IMG/VR virus record: IMGVR_UViG_3300028590_000004
Location: 1-44,926 of that record
DNA: 44,926 nucleotides
Strand: one strand, 5' to 3'
DNA from: a virus
The notes under the pieces were generated by a model. It did no database searches, had not been told where the DNA came from, and worked only from the letters and a program-made list of their open reading frames with translations. Position 1 is the first letter of the stretch. Every line of letters begins with the position of its first letter. Positions 1 to 7,000 of this stretch are shown here, piece by piece. Position numbers and translations under genes: made by a program.

Positions 1-2
1 CC

Positions 3-77
3 GGTAGGAGTTTTGGAGTCAGCAACAGCGTAACCCGCTACATCCTTAACGGCACCACCTACAAAGACGTTGTGTGA
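3..77 (+). CDS. HNH endonuclease, 3' fragment (duplicate of the end of 44481-44876)
   Basis: Partial reading frame that begins inside the window and ends at a TGA. Its 24 residues equal the C-terminus of the HNH endonuclease at the other end of the window. It is not an independent gene: once the 127-bp overlap is collapsed, the full gene is the one at 44481. The part present here is the C-terminal DNA-recognition segment, helix-turn-helix-like (GRSFGVSNSVTRYILNG), after the nuclease motif. Confidence 0.9.
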   Translation, partial: GRSFGVSNSVTRYILNGTTYKDVV

Positions 78-84
78 TTTCAGC

Positions 85-120
85 GAGTAGCCCAAGGGTT
101 ACTCAGTGCAATCCGCACTG
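85..120 (+). other. Two adjacent hairpins after the HNH gene
   Basis: An 8-bp stem (85-92 with 97-104, loop CAAG, one G-T pair) is followed immediately by a 6-bp stem (104-109 with 115-120, loop AATCC). They lie between the HNH stop and the next start and have no T-run, so they are not a classic terminator. An RNase III site or the end of a mobile-endonuclease insertion is possible. The same hairpins recur in the right-hand copy of the repeat. Confidence 0.45.
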
Positions 121-134
121 CTACAGAGACAGTC

Positions 135-287
135 ATGTCCCAACCCAAATTCAACGGCCGGTTCACCGGTCCCCGTTTCGTGCTGAAGTTCACGAACGGC
201 ACCTGGATCATCTTCGACCGCCTGCGCTGGGAAGCCTGCGAGGCTGTCAGCCGCCGCGTGGACGGCGAGAAGCTCCTCAAGGGCTGA
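135..287 (+). CDS. Small hypothetical protein (50 aa)
   Basis: ATG at 135 opens a 50-residue frame beginning MSQPKFNGRF, with a basic, aromatic-rich middle (VLKFTNGTWIIFDRLRWEACEAV). No membrane helix or known motif is seen. It is the first of a long run of tiny genes that follow each other with almost no gaps. The Shine-Dalgarno match is weak (GAGAC), so the start is less certain than for its neighbours. Function unknown; an early host-takeover protein is a guess from position only. Confidence 0.55.
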   Translation: MSQPKFNGRFTGPRFVLKFTNGTWIIFDRLRWEACEAVSRRVDGEKLLKG

Positions 288-289
288 TC

Positions 290-469
290 GTGTTCGGCTC
301 GTTCAAGTCCATGGTGGCCTACCGCACTGGTCCGCGACACCCCAAGCTTCGGCTGTGGGTGAAGCCCCAGGGCGAGAAGGCCCGCCTTTACGAGACCACC
401 GACATGACCCTGGCCCAAGCGCTCCGCGAGGGGCGCACGATGGGTCGTGCCATGGTGGAAGTGAAATGA
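290..469 (+). CDS. Small hypothetical protein (59 aa, GTG start)
   Basis: The GTG at 290 is chosen because AAGGG lies six bases before it and it begins just after the previous stop; an in-frame ATG at 311 would give a shorter product. The protein is basic and soluble-looking (VAYRTGPRHPKLRLWVKPQGEK in the first half, a short helical tail ending MVEVK). It overlaps the next gene by 4 bases (ATGA), implying translational coupling. No family recognised. Confidence 0.6.
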   Translation: MFGSFKSMVAYRTGPRHPKLRLWVKPQGEKARLYETTDMTLAQALREGRTMGRAMVEVK

Positions 470-573
470 CCGCCATCTACGGGGACGTGATCCTCATCCT
501 GAACCCATGGGTAGCGGGCTTCATTGCCTGCTGCTACGTGGGCGTGGCCTTCTTCAAGTACGGGAGCCGGTGA
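466..573 (+). CDS. Single-helix membrane micro-protein (35 aa)
   Basis: ATG overlaps the previous stop by 4 bases and the TGA overlaps the next ATG. The 35-residue product is almost entirely one hydrophobic segment (residues about 6-30, including VILILNPWVAGFIACCYVGV) followed by a short basic tail (KYGSR). This is the form of a one-pass inner-membrane peptide. Its role is unknown; T7-like phages often carry such early peptides. Confidence 0.55.
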   Translation: MTAIYGDVILILNPWVAGFIACCYVGVAFFKYGSR

Positions 574-737
574 TGTACGAAACGCTCATCAAGTACCACG
601 GTCGTCAAGGTGCCCGCAAGCTGCTGATGCAAAGCGCTGTCGGTGACGCCTACGTCAAGCGCATGGTGCGCCTCGCCACGGACGATGCCTACAAGGCGGG
701 CCGTGCGATGACCCTGCGTCCGGTGGAGGCGATGTGA
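573..737 (+). CDS. Small basic hypothetical protein (54 aa)
   Basis: Starts within the TGATG junction of the preceding gene. The sequence is rich in Lys and Arg with Ala-rich helices (KYHGRQGARKLLMQSAVGDAY). It has no transmembrane segment. Coupling on both sides (the TGA at 735-737 shares a base with the next ATG) places it in the early micro-gene operon. A nucleic-acid-binding role would fit its charge but is inference only. Confidence 0.55.
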   Translation: MYETLIKYHGRQGARKLLMQSAVGDAYVKRMVRLATDDAYKAGRAMTLRPVEAM

Positions 738-1054
738 TGGCCTCCGATCTCGAAATGCTCAAGGCCGTGCAGGTGCAGTTCTTCCGCTACGCTGTGCAGC
801 ATCCGGAGGGAATCAACTACATCTGCAACCGAGCCAGCATGGCTGACATGCTCCGTCTGGGCTATCCGGAAGACCTGGGCACCTTCCGTGATCGCATCGG
901 GGCGATGCTCAAGGCCGACGGAATTCGTCTGGATGGCGAGGGCTTCGGCAGGATGCGCGGTCGTCACGGCCTCGTCGCCCTCACCGGCCGTTGGGCCATC
1001 CCCAATGAACGCCGCCGCCTGTGGCTGGCTCGCAAGATCGAGGAGTTGTCGTGA
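737..1054 (+). CDS. Hypothetical protein (105 aa)
   Basis: ATG at 737 overlaps the upstream stop by one base; an in-frame GTG lies one codon earlier. The protein starts MASDLEMLKAVQVQFFRYAVQ and looks helical and soluble, with an Arg-rich second half (RMRGRHGLVALTGRWAIPNERRRLWLARKIEEL). The pattern, including a segment like a small winged-helix fold, is not diagnostic. It ends in GTGA overlap with the next gene. Function unknown. Confidence 0.6.
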   Translation: MASDLEMLKAVQVQFFRYAVQHPEGINYICNRASMADMLRLGYPEDLGTFRDRIGAMLKADGIRLDGEGFGRMRGRHGLVALTGRWAIPNERRRLWLARKIEELS

Positions 1055-1161
1055 AGTTCGCCCTCGCCCTCCTCCTGATCGGCCTGGGCTACGTGGCCTA
1101 CGAGGTGGTCCAAGTCTTCCGGTGGAAGCAGAAACGGAAGAAGTGGAACATCTACAACTGA
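1051..1161 (+). CDS. Single-helix membrane micro-protein (36 aa, GTG start)
   Basis: GTG overlaps the preceding stop (GTGA), and the upstream gene supplies GAGG. Residues about 3-23 form a hydrophobic helix (FALALLLIGLGYVAYEVVQVF), followed by a strongly basic tail (RWKQKRKKW). That predicts an N-out, C-in one-pass protein. The gene is too short for most gene finders, but its exact coupling and membrane-protein layout support it. Confidence 0.5.
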   Translation: MKFALALLLIGLGYVAYEVVQVFRWKQKRKKWNIYN

Positions 1162-1316
1162 TCCTTCAAGACCCGAAAGCCACTCACGATGAGCGTACCG
1201 CAGCGCGTGAAGCGCAGCGTGTCCTGCGCCATGGTGGGTGGCTCCCTTCGGCTTACCAACAAGTGCTGATGCAGTACCTCGCACGGCAGCAGCAACAGGA
1301 CAAGTACGGGAAGTGA
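1122..1316 (+). CDS. Small acidic/helical hypothetical protein (64 aa, start uncertain)
   Basis: The frame closes at 1316. No ATG is available, so it must begin at GTG 1122 or GTG 1143; neither has an ideal ribosome site, and both overlap the membrane peptide at 1051. The protein opens with acidic heptad-like residues (EAETEEVEHLQLILQD) and ends with a Gln-rich helix (RQQQQDKYGK). A coiled-coil partner protein is possible. Function unknown. Confidence 0.4.
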   Translation: MEAETEEVEHLQLILQDPKATHDERTAAREAQRVLRHGGWLPSAYQQVLMQYLARQQQQDKYGK

Positions 1317-1321
1317 GCATC

Positions 1322-1675
1322 ATGAACCGAACCCCTCCAGCCCACAAGCACGTGGGCGATACCGGCAAGCCCGGTCAGATCATTCATCAGCATCCCTCGG
1401 GCCGTCCCGTGTACGATGCGAAGCCCTTCAACACGGACATCATGGACGACATGGGCAAGTACGCTTCGCCGATGCCTTACAACCCACACGGAAGCTCGGC
1501 ACCGCACCTTCTCACCCGGCGCGGCAACCCCAACGGCACCTCGGCGCTGGACCTCGCCAAGCGTGTGACGTGGGAAGATTTCGAGCGCCTGAACCTCGTA
1601 ACCACCGCAGTGTGCGCCATCAAGCATGCGCTCGCCAAGGGCGCGCGGCTCGAAGAGATCACGAGGCTGCTCTGA
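1322..1675 (+). CDS. Hypothetical protein (117 aa)
   Basis: ATG at 1322 is preceded by GGAAGTGAG and begins 6 bases after the previous stop. The first half is Pro/His/Gly-rich and probably extended (NRTPPAHKHVGDTGKPGQI). The second half is helical (SALDLAKRVTWEDFERLNLVTTAVCAIKHAL). No recognisable domain. It is the last member of the first micro-gene block before a short gap of 68 bases. Confidence 0.6.
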   Translation: MNRTPPAHKHVGDTGKPGQIIHQHPSGRPVYDAKPFNTDIMDDMGKYASPMPYNPHGSSAPHLLTRRGNPNGTSALDLAKRVTWEDFERLNLVTTAVCAIKHALAKGARLEEITRLL

Positions 1676-1743
1676 TTCCAGCCGGTTGCCCATGCTGTGG
1701 GCTTCCGGGTGCAATCTCGCACCTTCATCAACTGAAAGATACC

Positions 1744-2112
1744 ATGGCCAAAACCATCCGCCAGCAAGTCGCCGACATCGATGCCAAGATCACCGAACTG
1801 ACCGTCAAGCGCACCGCCCTGCAAGCGCAGGCCGATGCCGAAGTGAACTTCGACCACGTGGTCCCCGAAGCTGTCGTGGAGTTCAAGTACGGCAAGGGTG
1901 AGACCGCCAAGACCTTCAGCGGCTTCGTCGTCGCCGTCAAGCTGGCCGATCCCGCCGTGCCCAAGAGCGCGCCGCAGGCCCGCGTGTCCTTCGGCGAAGG
2001 CTTCGAGGCCCAGGTCGTGACGGTGTACTTCGCCGCCATCACCAAGGTGGTGTCGAGCCCGGCCTCGCCGGTCGAAGCCGCCCCGGTCGCCGAACCCGAA
2101 GCGGCCGAGTAA
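1744..2112 (+). CDS. Hypothetical protein with N-terminal coiled coil (122 aa)
   Basis: ATG at 1744 follows a GAAAG site. Residues 5-35 form a coiled coil (DIDAKITELTVKRTALQAQ). A beta-rich core follows (residues about 45-100), and the tail is Ala/Pro/Glu-rich and disordered (EAAPVAEPEAAE). This two-part shape is common in small phage proteins of unknown role. Independent promoter elements are not evident, so it is probably read from the early host promoters. Confidence 0.65.
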   Translation: MAKTIRQQVADIDAKITELTVKRTALQAQADAEVNFDHVVPEAVVEFKYGKGETAKTFSGFVVAVKLADPAVPKSAPQARVSFGEGFEAQVVTVYFAAITKVVSSPASPVEAAPVAEPEAAE

Positions 2113-2127
2113 GCCGAGGAGGGTCAG

Positions 2128-2421
2128 ATGTACGCCGCTGCCCTTCGCCGCCTCGCTCTGGCCCTCAAGCCTCGGCGGGCTTTCCTGCCCGTGATCTATC
2201 CATTCGTTGCTCACAAGGCTGTCGCCGCCCGCAACGAGGAGATGCACCTTGCCGAGTTGGAACTCGAAGAGGAGATCGACAAGCTGGGTGACCCGAAGTG
2301 GGGATGCCCTCAACTCCAGGCCATGTACGAGCATGCACACATCCGCATGGGGATCGCACATGACCAGGAACTTCTCGACCTTGCCGATGAACTCGGCGTG
2401 AACTACGAGGTGCTGCAATGA
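2128..2421 (+). CDS. Hypothetical helical protein (97 aa)
   Basis: A strong ribosome site (GAGGAGGG) precedes ATG 2128. The N-terminus is basic (RRLALALKPRRAF). The rest is acidic and helical (NEEMHLAELELEEEIDKLGD, then HDQELLDLADELGVNYEVL). It overlaps the next gene by ATGA. No domain recognised. Confidence 0.65.
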   Translation: MYAAALRRLALALKPRRAFLPVIYPFVAHKAVAARNEEMHLAELELEEEIDKLGDPKWGCPQLQAMYEHAHIRMGIAHDQELLDLADELGVNYEVLQ

Positions 2422-3002
2422 GTCCGAACGTCTCCGCCGAATACTTCATCCGCAAGCTCAAGCTGGGCAGCTGTACCGCAGGCTTGCGTCATGACTCCCC
2501 AGGCATGTCACGAGCCGCTGCCGAAAAGATCGGCTTGAGTCGCGGCCAGTGGCTCGAATTCAACCGCTCTGCCACACGCCTTGTTGCCACGCCGGGAGAA
2601 TTCTTCGCCCATTACGGCTCGACCAGCACCGTTACCGGGCGCCACCGCGCCGACAACCAGAACATCCCCAAGGAACCCACCATGTCCAACACCGAACGCG
2701 CCCAACAGATCGTCAAGAACGCCGAGATCGCTCTCGCCGCTGCCCAATCCCACCTCGCCGAGCAAGAGCGCATCACGGCCCTCCGTGACCGCTTCAACCG
2801 CGATCACCAACTCGCCCTCGCCACGGCCAGCCTGACCACGGCGGCTCGATCGCTGGTCCTGAAGGATACCCTTCCCCAGCATTCGCAGGCACCGGAATTC
2901 TTCGCCACCTTCCGCAAGGAACTCCAGCCCCTCGCCGCCGAGTACGGCGTCAAGATCGTGCTGATCGGTGACAAGACCACGGCCACGGTGGTGCTGGCCT
3001 GA
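2418..3002 (+). CDS. Hypothetical protein (194 aa) with a probable internal start
   Basis: The frame begins in an ATGA overlap and runs 194 codons. At codon 89 (ATG 2682) there is a second, well-placed start with AAGGAA seven bases before it, giving a 106-residue product that starts MSNTERAQQIVKNAEIALAA. The N-terminal part carries a helix-turn-helix-like stretch (SRAAAEKIGLSRGQWLEFNR). The C-terminal part is helical and then beta-like. Either one gene makes two products, or two genes have become fused in frame. Function unknown. Confidence 0.6.
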   Translation: MSPNVSAEYFIRKLKLGSCTAGLRHDSPGMSRAAAEKIGLSRGQWLEFNRSATRLVATPGEFFAHYGSTSTVTGRHRADNQNIPKEPTMSNTERAQQIVKNAEIALAAAQSHLAEQERITALRDRFNRDHQLALATASLTTAARSLVLKDTLPQHSQAPEFFATFRKELQPLAAEYGVKIVLIGDKTTATVVLA

Positions 3003-3193
3003 TGGGCAAGCAGAAAGCGTGGCGCGGCAAGGCCGCTGACCTCAACGTGGCCGCTGGCATGCGCATCGGCCGTCGCATGAAGAACATCATGCAGGTGCAG
3101 GCCAAGTTCGTGGCAGCACCGAGCACCCTGGTGCAGCAGATGCTCATCAAGTCCGGCAACTGGCCGACCAACGAAGAAGGCGCACAACCATGA
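3002..3193 (+). CDS. Small basic hypothetical protein (63 aa)
   Basis: Starts on the shared base of a TGATG junction and ends in an ATGA overlap, so it is coupled on both sides. The product is basic (KQKAWRGKAADLNVAAGMRI, RRMKNIMQVQAK) with no membrane segment. No known family; its position just before a membrane peptide and the primase is the only context. Confidence 0.55.
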   Translation: MGKQKAWRGKAADLNVAAGMRIGRRMKNIMQVQAKFVAAPSTLVQQMLIKSGNWPTNEEGAQP

Positions 3194-3351
3194 AGTTCTT
3201 CTGGCCCGCCCTGGGTATCCTGTTCATCGCGTTCAAGCTCACCGCTGTCATCTCGTGGCCCTGGTGGGCTGTGCTGGCCCCGCTGTGGGGCCCGGTCGCC
3301 GTCGTCTTCCTGGTGATGGCGCTCATCGTCTCCGGGGCCCGCAAGCGCTGA
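3190..3351 (+). CDS. Two-segment membrane peptide (53 aa)
   Basis: ATG overlaps the previous stop by 4 bases. The sequence is very hydrophobic: one helix at residues 3-21 (FFWPALGILFIAFKLTAVI), a Trp/Pro-rich turn (SWPWWAVLAPLWGP), a second helix at about 35-49, and a basic end (ARKR). Similar Trp-rich membrane peptides are widespread in phages, without an assigned role. The primase start follows directly after its stop. Confidence 0.6.
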   Translation: MKFFWPALGILFIAFKLTAVISWPWWAVLAPLWGPVAVVFLVMALIVSGARKR

Positions 3352-4179
3352 GTGCTCGACAAGGGGACGTGGTGGCCCCAGGCCAGCGCCCTCAAGCTGG
3401 GGCAGAAAAAGCGCGTCTCTCACTTCTGTGGTGAGGGCCGCACCTTAACCATTTCCCGTGACGAGAAGGGCTATCATGCTTGGTGCTTCCGATGCTCCCC
3501 GGGTGAGGGAGCAGGTTTTGCTCCGCCCCCCGCCGAGTCAATCGAGGAGCGCTTGGCCCGGATCGCTCGACTGCGACATGGCGACGGCACTGTTGAGGGA
3601 GCTTGGTCCGGTGCACTGCCGATGCCTCAAGTGCGCGAGGTATCTGAATGGCCTGACGGCACTGCGGTATGGCTTTACAAAGCCGGGCTATCGCGGTACG
3701 ACATCGGTCGTTTGGGGATCTACTATCACCCACCCAGTGATCGCGTTGTGCTCCCGGTATATCGAGGGGCTGAAGCCGTTTTCTTCCAAGCAAGGGCAAC
3801 TCAGCCTGGACGCTTCCCGAAGTACCTGGGACCCACCCCGAGGCCACGGAATCTCTTACCGGTATGGGGACGAGGCGGGGTTCCGACGCTAACGGAAGAC
3901 ATCCTCTCGGCGATGAAGATTGGCATGGTCGGCGAAGGCTGGGCCGTGCTGGGCACCAGTGTGTCCGACCACATGGTGGCCGAGCTTATGAAGCGCGGGG
4001 CACCTGTGAACGTTTGGCTCGATCCCGATGGCGCAGGGCGCAGGGGTGCGGCCAAGATCGTAAAGCAACTGCGGGCCTACGGCTTGCAGGTCCGGGACAT
4101 CGTGTCCCTTCGTGATCCCAAGCTGCACAGTTGCAGCGACATCAAGGAGATTCTTAATGAGCAACTTCAAATCCGGTGA
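3352..4179 (+). CDS. DNA primase (zinc-binding and TOPRIM domains)
   Basis: Makes RNA primers for lagging-strand synthesis. The N-terminal zinc site is visible as H24, C26, C45 and C48 (VSHFC ... HAWCFRC). A TOPRIM fold follows, with a catalytic Glu in LTEDILSAMKIG (E182) and the acidic pair in VWLDPDGAG (D224, D226). At 275 residues it matches the primase half of T7 gp4. Here, as in phiKMV-like phages, primase and helicase are separate genes. Start is GTG 3352; a later in-frame start would lose part of the zinc domain. It overlaps the next gene by 23 bases. Confidence 0.88.
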   Translation: MLDKGTWWPQASALKLGQKKRVSHFCGEGRTLTISRDEKGYHAWCFRCSPGEGAGFAPPPAESIEERLARIARLRHGDGTVEGAWSGALPMPQVREVSEWPDGTAVWLYKAGLSRYDIGRLGIYYHPPSDRVVLPVYRGAEAVFFQARATQPGRFPKYLGPTPRPRNLLPVWGRGGVPTLTEDILSAMKIGMVGEGWAVLGTSVSDHMVAELMKRGAPVNVWLDPDGAGRRGAAKIVKQLRAYGLQVRDIVSLRDPKLHSCSDIKEILNEQLQIR

Positions 4180-4579
4180 CAAGCTGCGTGTGGTTGACAG
4201 CAGCTACTCCAATTTCACCATCGATCAGATCGTGACGTTCGACCGGGACCGCAATGACGGATGCGGCGACATCTACGTCAAGGAGTGCGGCATGTCATGG
4301 AAACCCGAGCGATTCGTGCTGCATGTCGAACCGGCCGCTGCCGTCAAGGTCCGCACCCTCAAGGGTGACGTGAAGCTGGTGTTCGAGAAGCTGGTGGACG
4401 GTGCCGAGCACAGCGTGCAGGACATCGCCTACTACCTCAAGGTGTGGGGCGAGCGGAGTGGCGTCACCACCGCCACCATCACGGCCCGCATCCGTGACCT
4501 GCGCAAGCCGCACTTCGGTGGCTTCAACATCCAGCGCCGCCAGGAAGGCAAGAAGCACTTCTACCGGTTGGTGAAGTAA
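4157..4579 (+). CDS. Hypothetical protein with C-terminal winged-helix-like domain (140 aa)
   Basis: The ATG at 4157 lies inside the primase gene with a perfect AAGGAG before it. The N-terminal half (residues 1-65) is a small beta domain (KSGDKLRVVDSSYSN, SH3/KOW-like pattern). Residues about 70-140 read like a winged helix (VFEKLVDGAEHSVQDIAYYL, then ATITARIRDLRKPHFGG, ending FYRLVK). It probably binds nucleic acid, perhaps with the replication proteins beside it. No exact family is assigned. Confidence 0.65.
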   Translation: MSNFKSGDKLRVVDSSYSNFTIDQIVTFDRDRNDGCGDIYVKECGMSWKPERFVLHVEPAAAVKVRTLKGDVKLVFEKLVDGAEHSVQDIAYYLKVWGERSGVTTATITARIRDLRKPHFGGFNIQRRQEGKKHFYRLVK

Positions 4580-4896
4580 TGGGCTGGCTCCAGCGTTGGT
4601 TGGACAGCGAGGCTGCACTTCACGCTGGAACCCCTCGTGAACAACCCAAGGACACCATGAAAATTCTCAGTCTCAAGGCGTACGACACGCCCGCGAGTGA
4701 AAGAGTCCCGTACTTCCCTCACGATGCGTTCAGTGCAGAGGCCAAGATCGAGGTCAACGGTGTGGTTTATTCCTGCGTTGGCCGTGGCACGAGCCCAGGT
4801 GATGCGATCAGAGTCGCCGTGAACCGGTGCGTTGCCTCGGTCACGGAAGAACTCGTCAAGAAAGTCAAACTCTCGTACGAGGTCCGGCTGACATGA
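4579..4896 (+). CDS. Hypothetical protein (105 aa) with a probable internal start
   Basis: Opens at a TAATG junction with the previous gene. A second in-frame ATG at 4657 (codon 27) has AAGGA eight bases upstream and would give a 79-residue protein beginning MKILSLKAYDTPASERVP. The later form looks like the conserved unit: an alpha/beta protein ending in an amphipathic helix and strand. Which start is used cannot be settled by eye. It overlaps the next gene by ATGA. Confidence 0.55.
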   Translation: MGWLQRWLDSEAALHAGTPREQPKDTMKILSLKAYDTPASERVPYFPHDAFSAEAKIEVNGVVYSCVGRGTSPGDAIRVAVNRCVASVTEELVKKVKLSYEVRLT

Positions 4897-4991
4897 TCGG
4901 CGCCATCCTCACGGCGTTGGTCTGTGCCAGCCCGCTGCTCGCCATCGTCGTGATCTGTGCGGTGGACTTCATCCGGGGGCTGCGAGGATGA
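4893..4991 (+). CDS. Single-helix membrane micro-protein (32 aa)
   Basis: Starts and ends in 4-base ATGA overlaps. The 32 residues are a single hydrophobic helix (residues 2-24, IGAILTALVCASPLLAIVV and onward) with a basic end (FIRGLRG). It is too short for standard gene calling, but its coupling on both sides to real frames supports translation. Confidence 0.45.
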   Translation: MIGAILTALVCASPLLAIVVICAVDFIRGLRG

Positions 4992-5107
4992 ACGAGCGCG
5001 ACCACACGGCAATGGAACTCGCGGTGACCGCCGCTGTTACGGTGGTCGCCATCATCGGCTACTTCGCCAGCGTGTGGTGGGAACACCTCGGCTGGCTCGT
5101 CAACTAG
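4988..5107 (+). CDS. Single-helix membrane micro-protein (39 aa)
   Basis: ATGA overlap with the preceding peptide. A short charged head (MNERDHTAME) is followed by a membrane helix (residues 11-29, LAVTAAVTVVAIIGYFASV) and a Trp-rich tail (WWEHLGWLVN). It stops 7 bases before the helicase start, and its TAG overlaps the helicase ribosome site. Function unknown. Confidence 0.45.
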   Translation: MNERDHTAMELAVTAAVTVVAIIGYFASVWWEHLGWLVN

Positions 5108-5114
5108 GAGGGCC

Positions 5115-6401
5115 ATGAGCCTCGACCTCACAACGCTGCGCCTGCTGCGCAAGCGCAAGCACTACGAGCGCATCGCTGGTGCGGTGCCTCAACGTGGCAT
5201 GGACGTTCGCACCAAGATCGTCCTCGACGACATGGGCCGGTTCTTCCGCGAGTTCCCCGATGTGCAGGAGTGCCCTGCCGAGGGGTTCACCATCTTCTTC
5301 CACTCCATCCACCCGAAGCTCGCGGAGGATGAAGTGGCTGTGTACCAGCAACTCCTGCGCCTCGCGTTCAAGGAGGAGGAGGACGAGGGCCTGCTCGACG
5401 GGCTGCTTGCCCGGCTGTACCAAGTGGACGCCAGCACCCGCATGCTGGATGTCATCGAGAAGTTCAACCAGGGTGGCGAGATCGACCTGATCCAAGGGAT
5501 CGGTGCCATCCAGGACAACTACAACGCCATCGTCCAGCGCAAGGTGAAGAACCCGCAGGTGCTGGACCGCATCGAAGACCTGTTGCTGGCCGAGCAGAAC
5601 GAGACCGGCATGGCATGGCGGCTGGCCTGCCTCCGGGAGTTCATCAAGCCCGTGGTGCCCGGGGACTTCATCGTGGTGGCAGCACGCCCTGACAAGGGCA
5701 AGACCACGTGGTGCGCCAGCGAGTTGACGCACATGGCTGCGCAACTGGACACCATCTGGCCGAACGAGGGCCGCGAGATCATGTGGCTCAACAACGAGGG
5801 GCCGGGCCGTCGCATCGTGACCCGCACGTTCCAAGCTGCGCTGAACTACACGACCGAGCAACTCATCGAGCAGAGCGCAAAGGGTGTGCTGCGTGACCAG
5901 TACCGCGCCGCCCTCGGCGGGCGTGGTGGTGCGCTGCGCATCTACGACATCCACGGCTGGACCAACGTGCAGGTGGAAGACCTCATCAAGTCCCGCCGCC
6001 CGGCGCTGGTGCTGTTCGACATGATCGACAACATCAACTTCGTGGGCATGGCGAGCAACAACGGGCAGCGTACTGACCAGCTTCTCGAAGCACAGTACCA
6101 GTGGGCTCGTGTGCTGGGTGTGAAGTACGACTGCGCCACGATGGCGACCAGCCAGATCAGCGCGGACGGTGACGGCCTGCAGTTCCCCACGCTGCCGATG
6201 CTGAAGGACAGCAAGACCGGCAAGCAGGGTGCTGCCGATGTCATCATCACGCTGGGCACGGTCAACGACCCGATGCTCATCAAGTCCCGGTACATCGGGT
6301 GTACCAAGAACAAGAAGGTGCGGACCGGTAAGGGCCAGTCACCTATGACCGAAGTCCTGTTCGACGGGGACCGTGGTCGCTTCGTGGAGATCACCGCATG
6401 A
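5115..6401 (+). CDS. Replicative DNA helicase (DnaB/gp4-like)
   Basis: Hexameric ring helicase that unwinds DNA ahead of the polymerase and works with the separate primase at 3352. ATG 5115 follows TAGGAGGG. The N-terminal 180 residues are a helical region; the RecA-like core follows, with Walker A ARPDKGKTT (residues 190-198) and Walker B ALVLFDMIDNI (D302). A later TSQISADGDG segment fits the Gln/sensor motif. At 428 residues it equals the helicase half of T7 gp4 plus an N-terminal extension. It overlaps the next gene by ATGA. Confidence 0.87.
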   Translation: MSLDLTTLRLLRKRKHYERIAGAVPQRGMDVRTKIVLDDMGRFFREFPDVQECPAEGFTIFFHSIHPKLAEDEVAVYQQLLRLAFKEEEDEGLLDGLLARLYQVDASTRMLDVIEKFNQGGEIDLIQGIGAIQDNYNAIVQRKVKNPQVLDRIEDLLLAEQNETGMAWRLACLREFIKPVVPGDFIVVAARPDKGKTTWCASELTHMAAQLDTIWPNEGREIMWLNNEGPGRRIVTRTFQAALNYTTEQLIEQSAKGVLRDQYRAALGGRGGALRIYDIHGWTNVQVEDLIKSRRPALVLFDMIDNINFVGMASNNGQRTDQLLEAQYQWARVLGVKYDCATMATSQISADGDGLQFPTLPMLKDSKTGKQGAADVIITLGTVNDPMLIKSRYIGCTKNKKVRTGKGQSPMTEVLFDGDRGRFVEITA

Positions 6402-7000
6402 CGCAACGGATCATCTTCATCAATGGGATGGGGTACAATAAGCACCCGGAGGAGAACGGCTGTACCGGATGTGCCTTCGAGTCACCTAATGGCTGTGTGT
6501 CCCCCGAAGCGGATACTGACTGCTACCAGGAAATCTACAAGCTGGCCCCGTTCTTCACCGCACCCGAGAACCCCGCCGCTGTGCGGAACGTGTACATCAT
6601 CGGCTCCCTGCGCAACGAGGCCGTGCCGCTGGTGGCGAAGACGCTCCGCAACCACGGTCACACCGTGTTCGACGACTGGTACAGCGCTGGTCCCGAGGCC
6701 GACGACTACTGGCAGAAGCACGAGAAGCTGAAGGGGCACACCTTCGTCGAGGCCCTGGCCGGGCACGCCGCACAGAACGTGTACCAGTTCGACAAGCGTC
6801 ACCTGGATGCGGCGGACACCGTGGTGATGGTGATGCCCGCTGGCAAGAGCGGTCACCTGGAACTCGGGTACTGTGCAGGCAAGGGCAAGCGCACGTACAT
6901 CCTGATGGACGGTGAGCCCGAACGCTTCGACGTGATGTACAACTTCGCCACCAAGGTGGTGACCTCGGTCGATGAACTGGTGCAGGAGTTGAAGACGTGA
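6398..7000 (+). CDS. Nucleoside 2-deoxyribosyltransferase-like protein with N-terminal Cys cluster
   Basis: Residues from about 62 match the nucleoside deoxyribosyltransferase fold: VYIIGSLRN, an acidic stretch (FDDWYSAGPEADDYW), a conserved Asp region (DKRHLDAADTVVMVM) and the SGHLELGYCAGKGKRTYIL signature with its Glu. Such enzymes move deoxyribose between bases or cleave nucleotides, so a role in nucleotide salvage is inferred. The first 45 residues hold four cysteines (C22, C25, C33, C42), a likely zinc knuckle not usual for this family. It is coupled to the helicase (ATGA) and to the next gene (GTGA). Confidence 0.7.
   Translation: MTQRIIFINGMGYNKHPEENGCTGCAFESPNGCVSPEADTDCYQEIYKLAPFFTAPENPAAVRNVYIIGSLRNEAVPLVAKTLRNHGHTVFDDWYSAGPEADDYWQKHEKLKGHTFVEALAGHAAQNVYQFDKRHLDAADTVVMVMPAGKSGHLELGYCAGKGKRTYILMDGEPERFDVMYNFATKVVTSVDELVQELKT

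Larger units (their letters stand above)
1..127. repeat. Terminal direct repeat, left copy (contig overlap)
   Basis: The first 127 bases are identical to 44800-44926. The repeat cuts through the 3' end of an HNH gene, and 127 is a common largest k-mer size in short-read assemblers, so it most likely marks a circular assembly graph rather than the physical phage ends. It carries the last 24 codons of the HNH gene and two adjacent hairpins. Confidence 0.95.
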
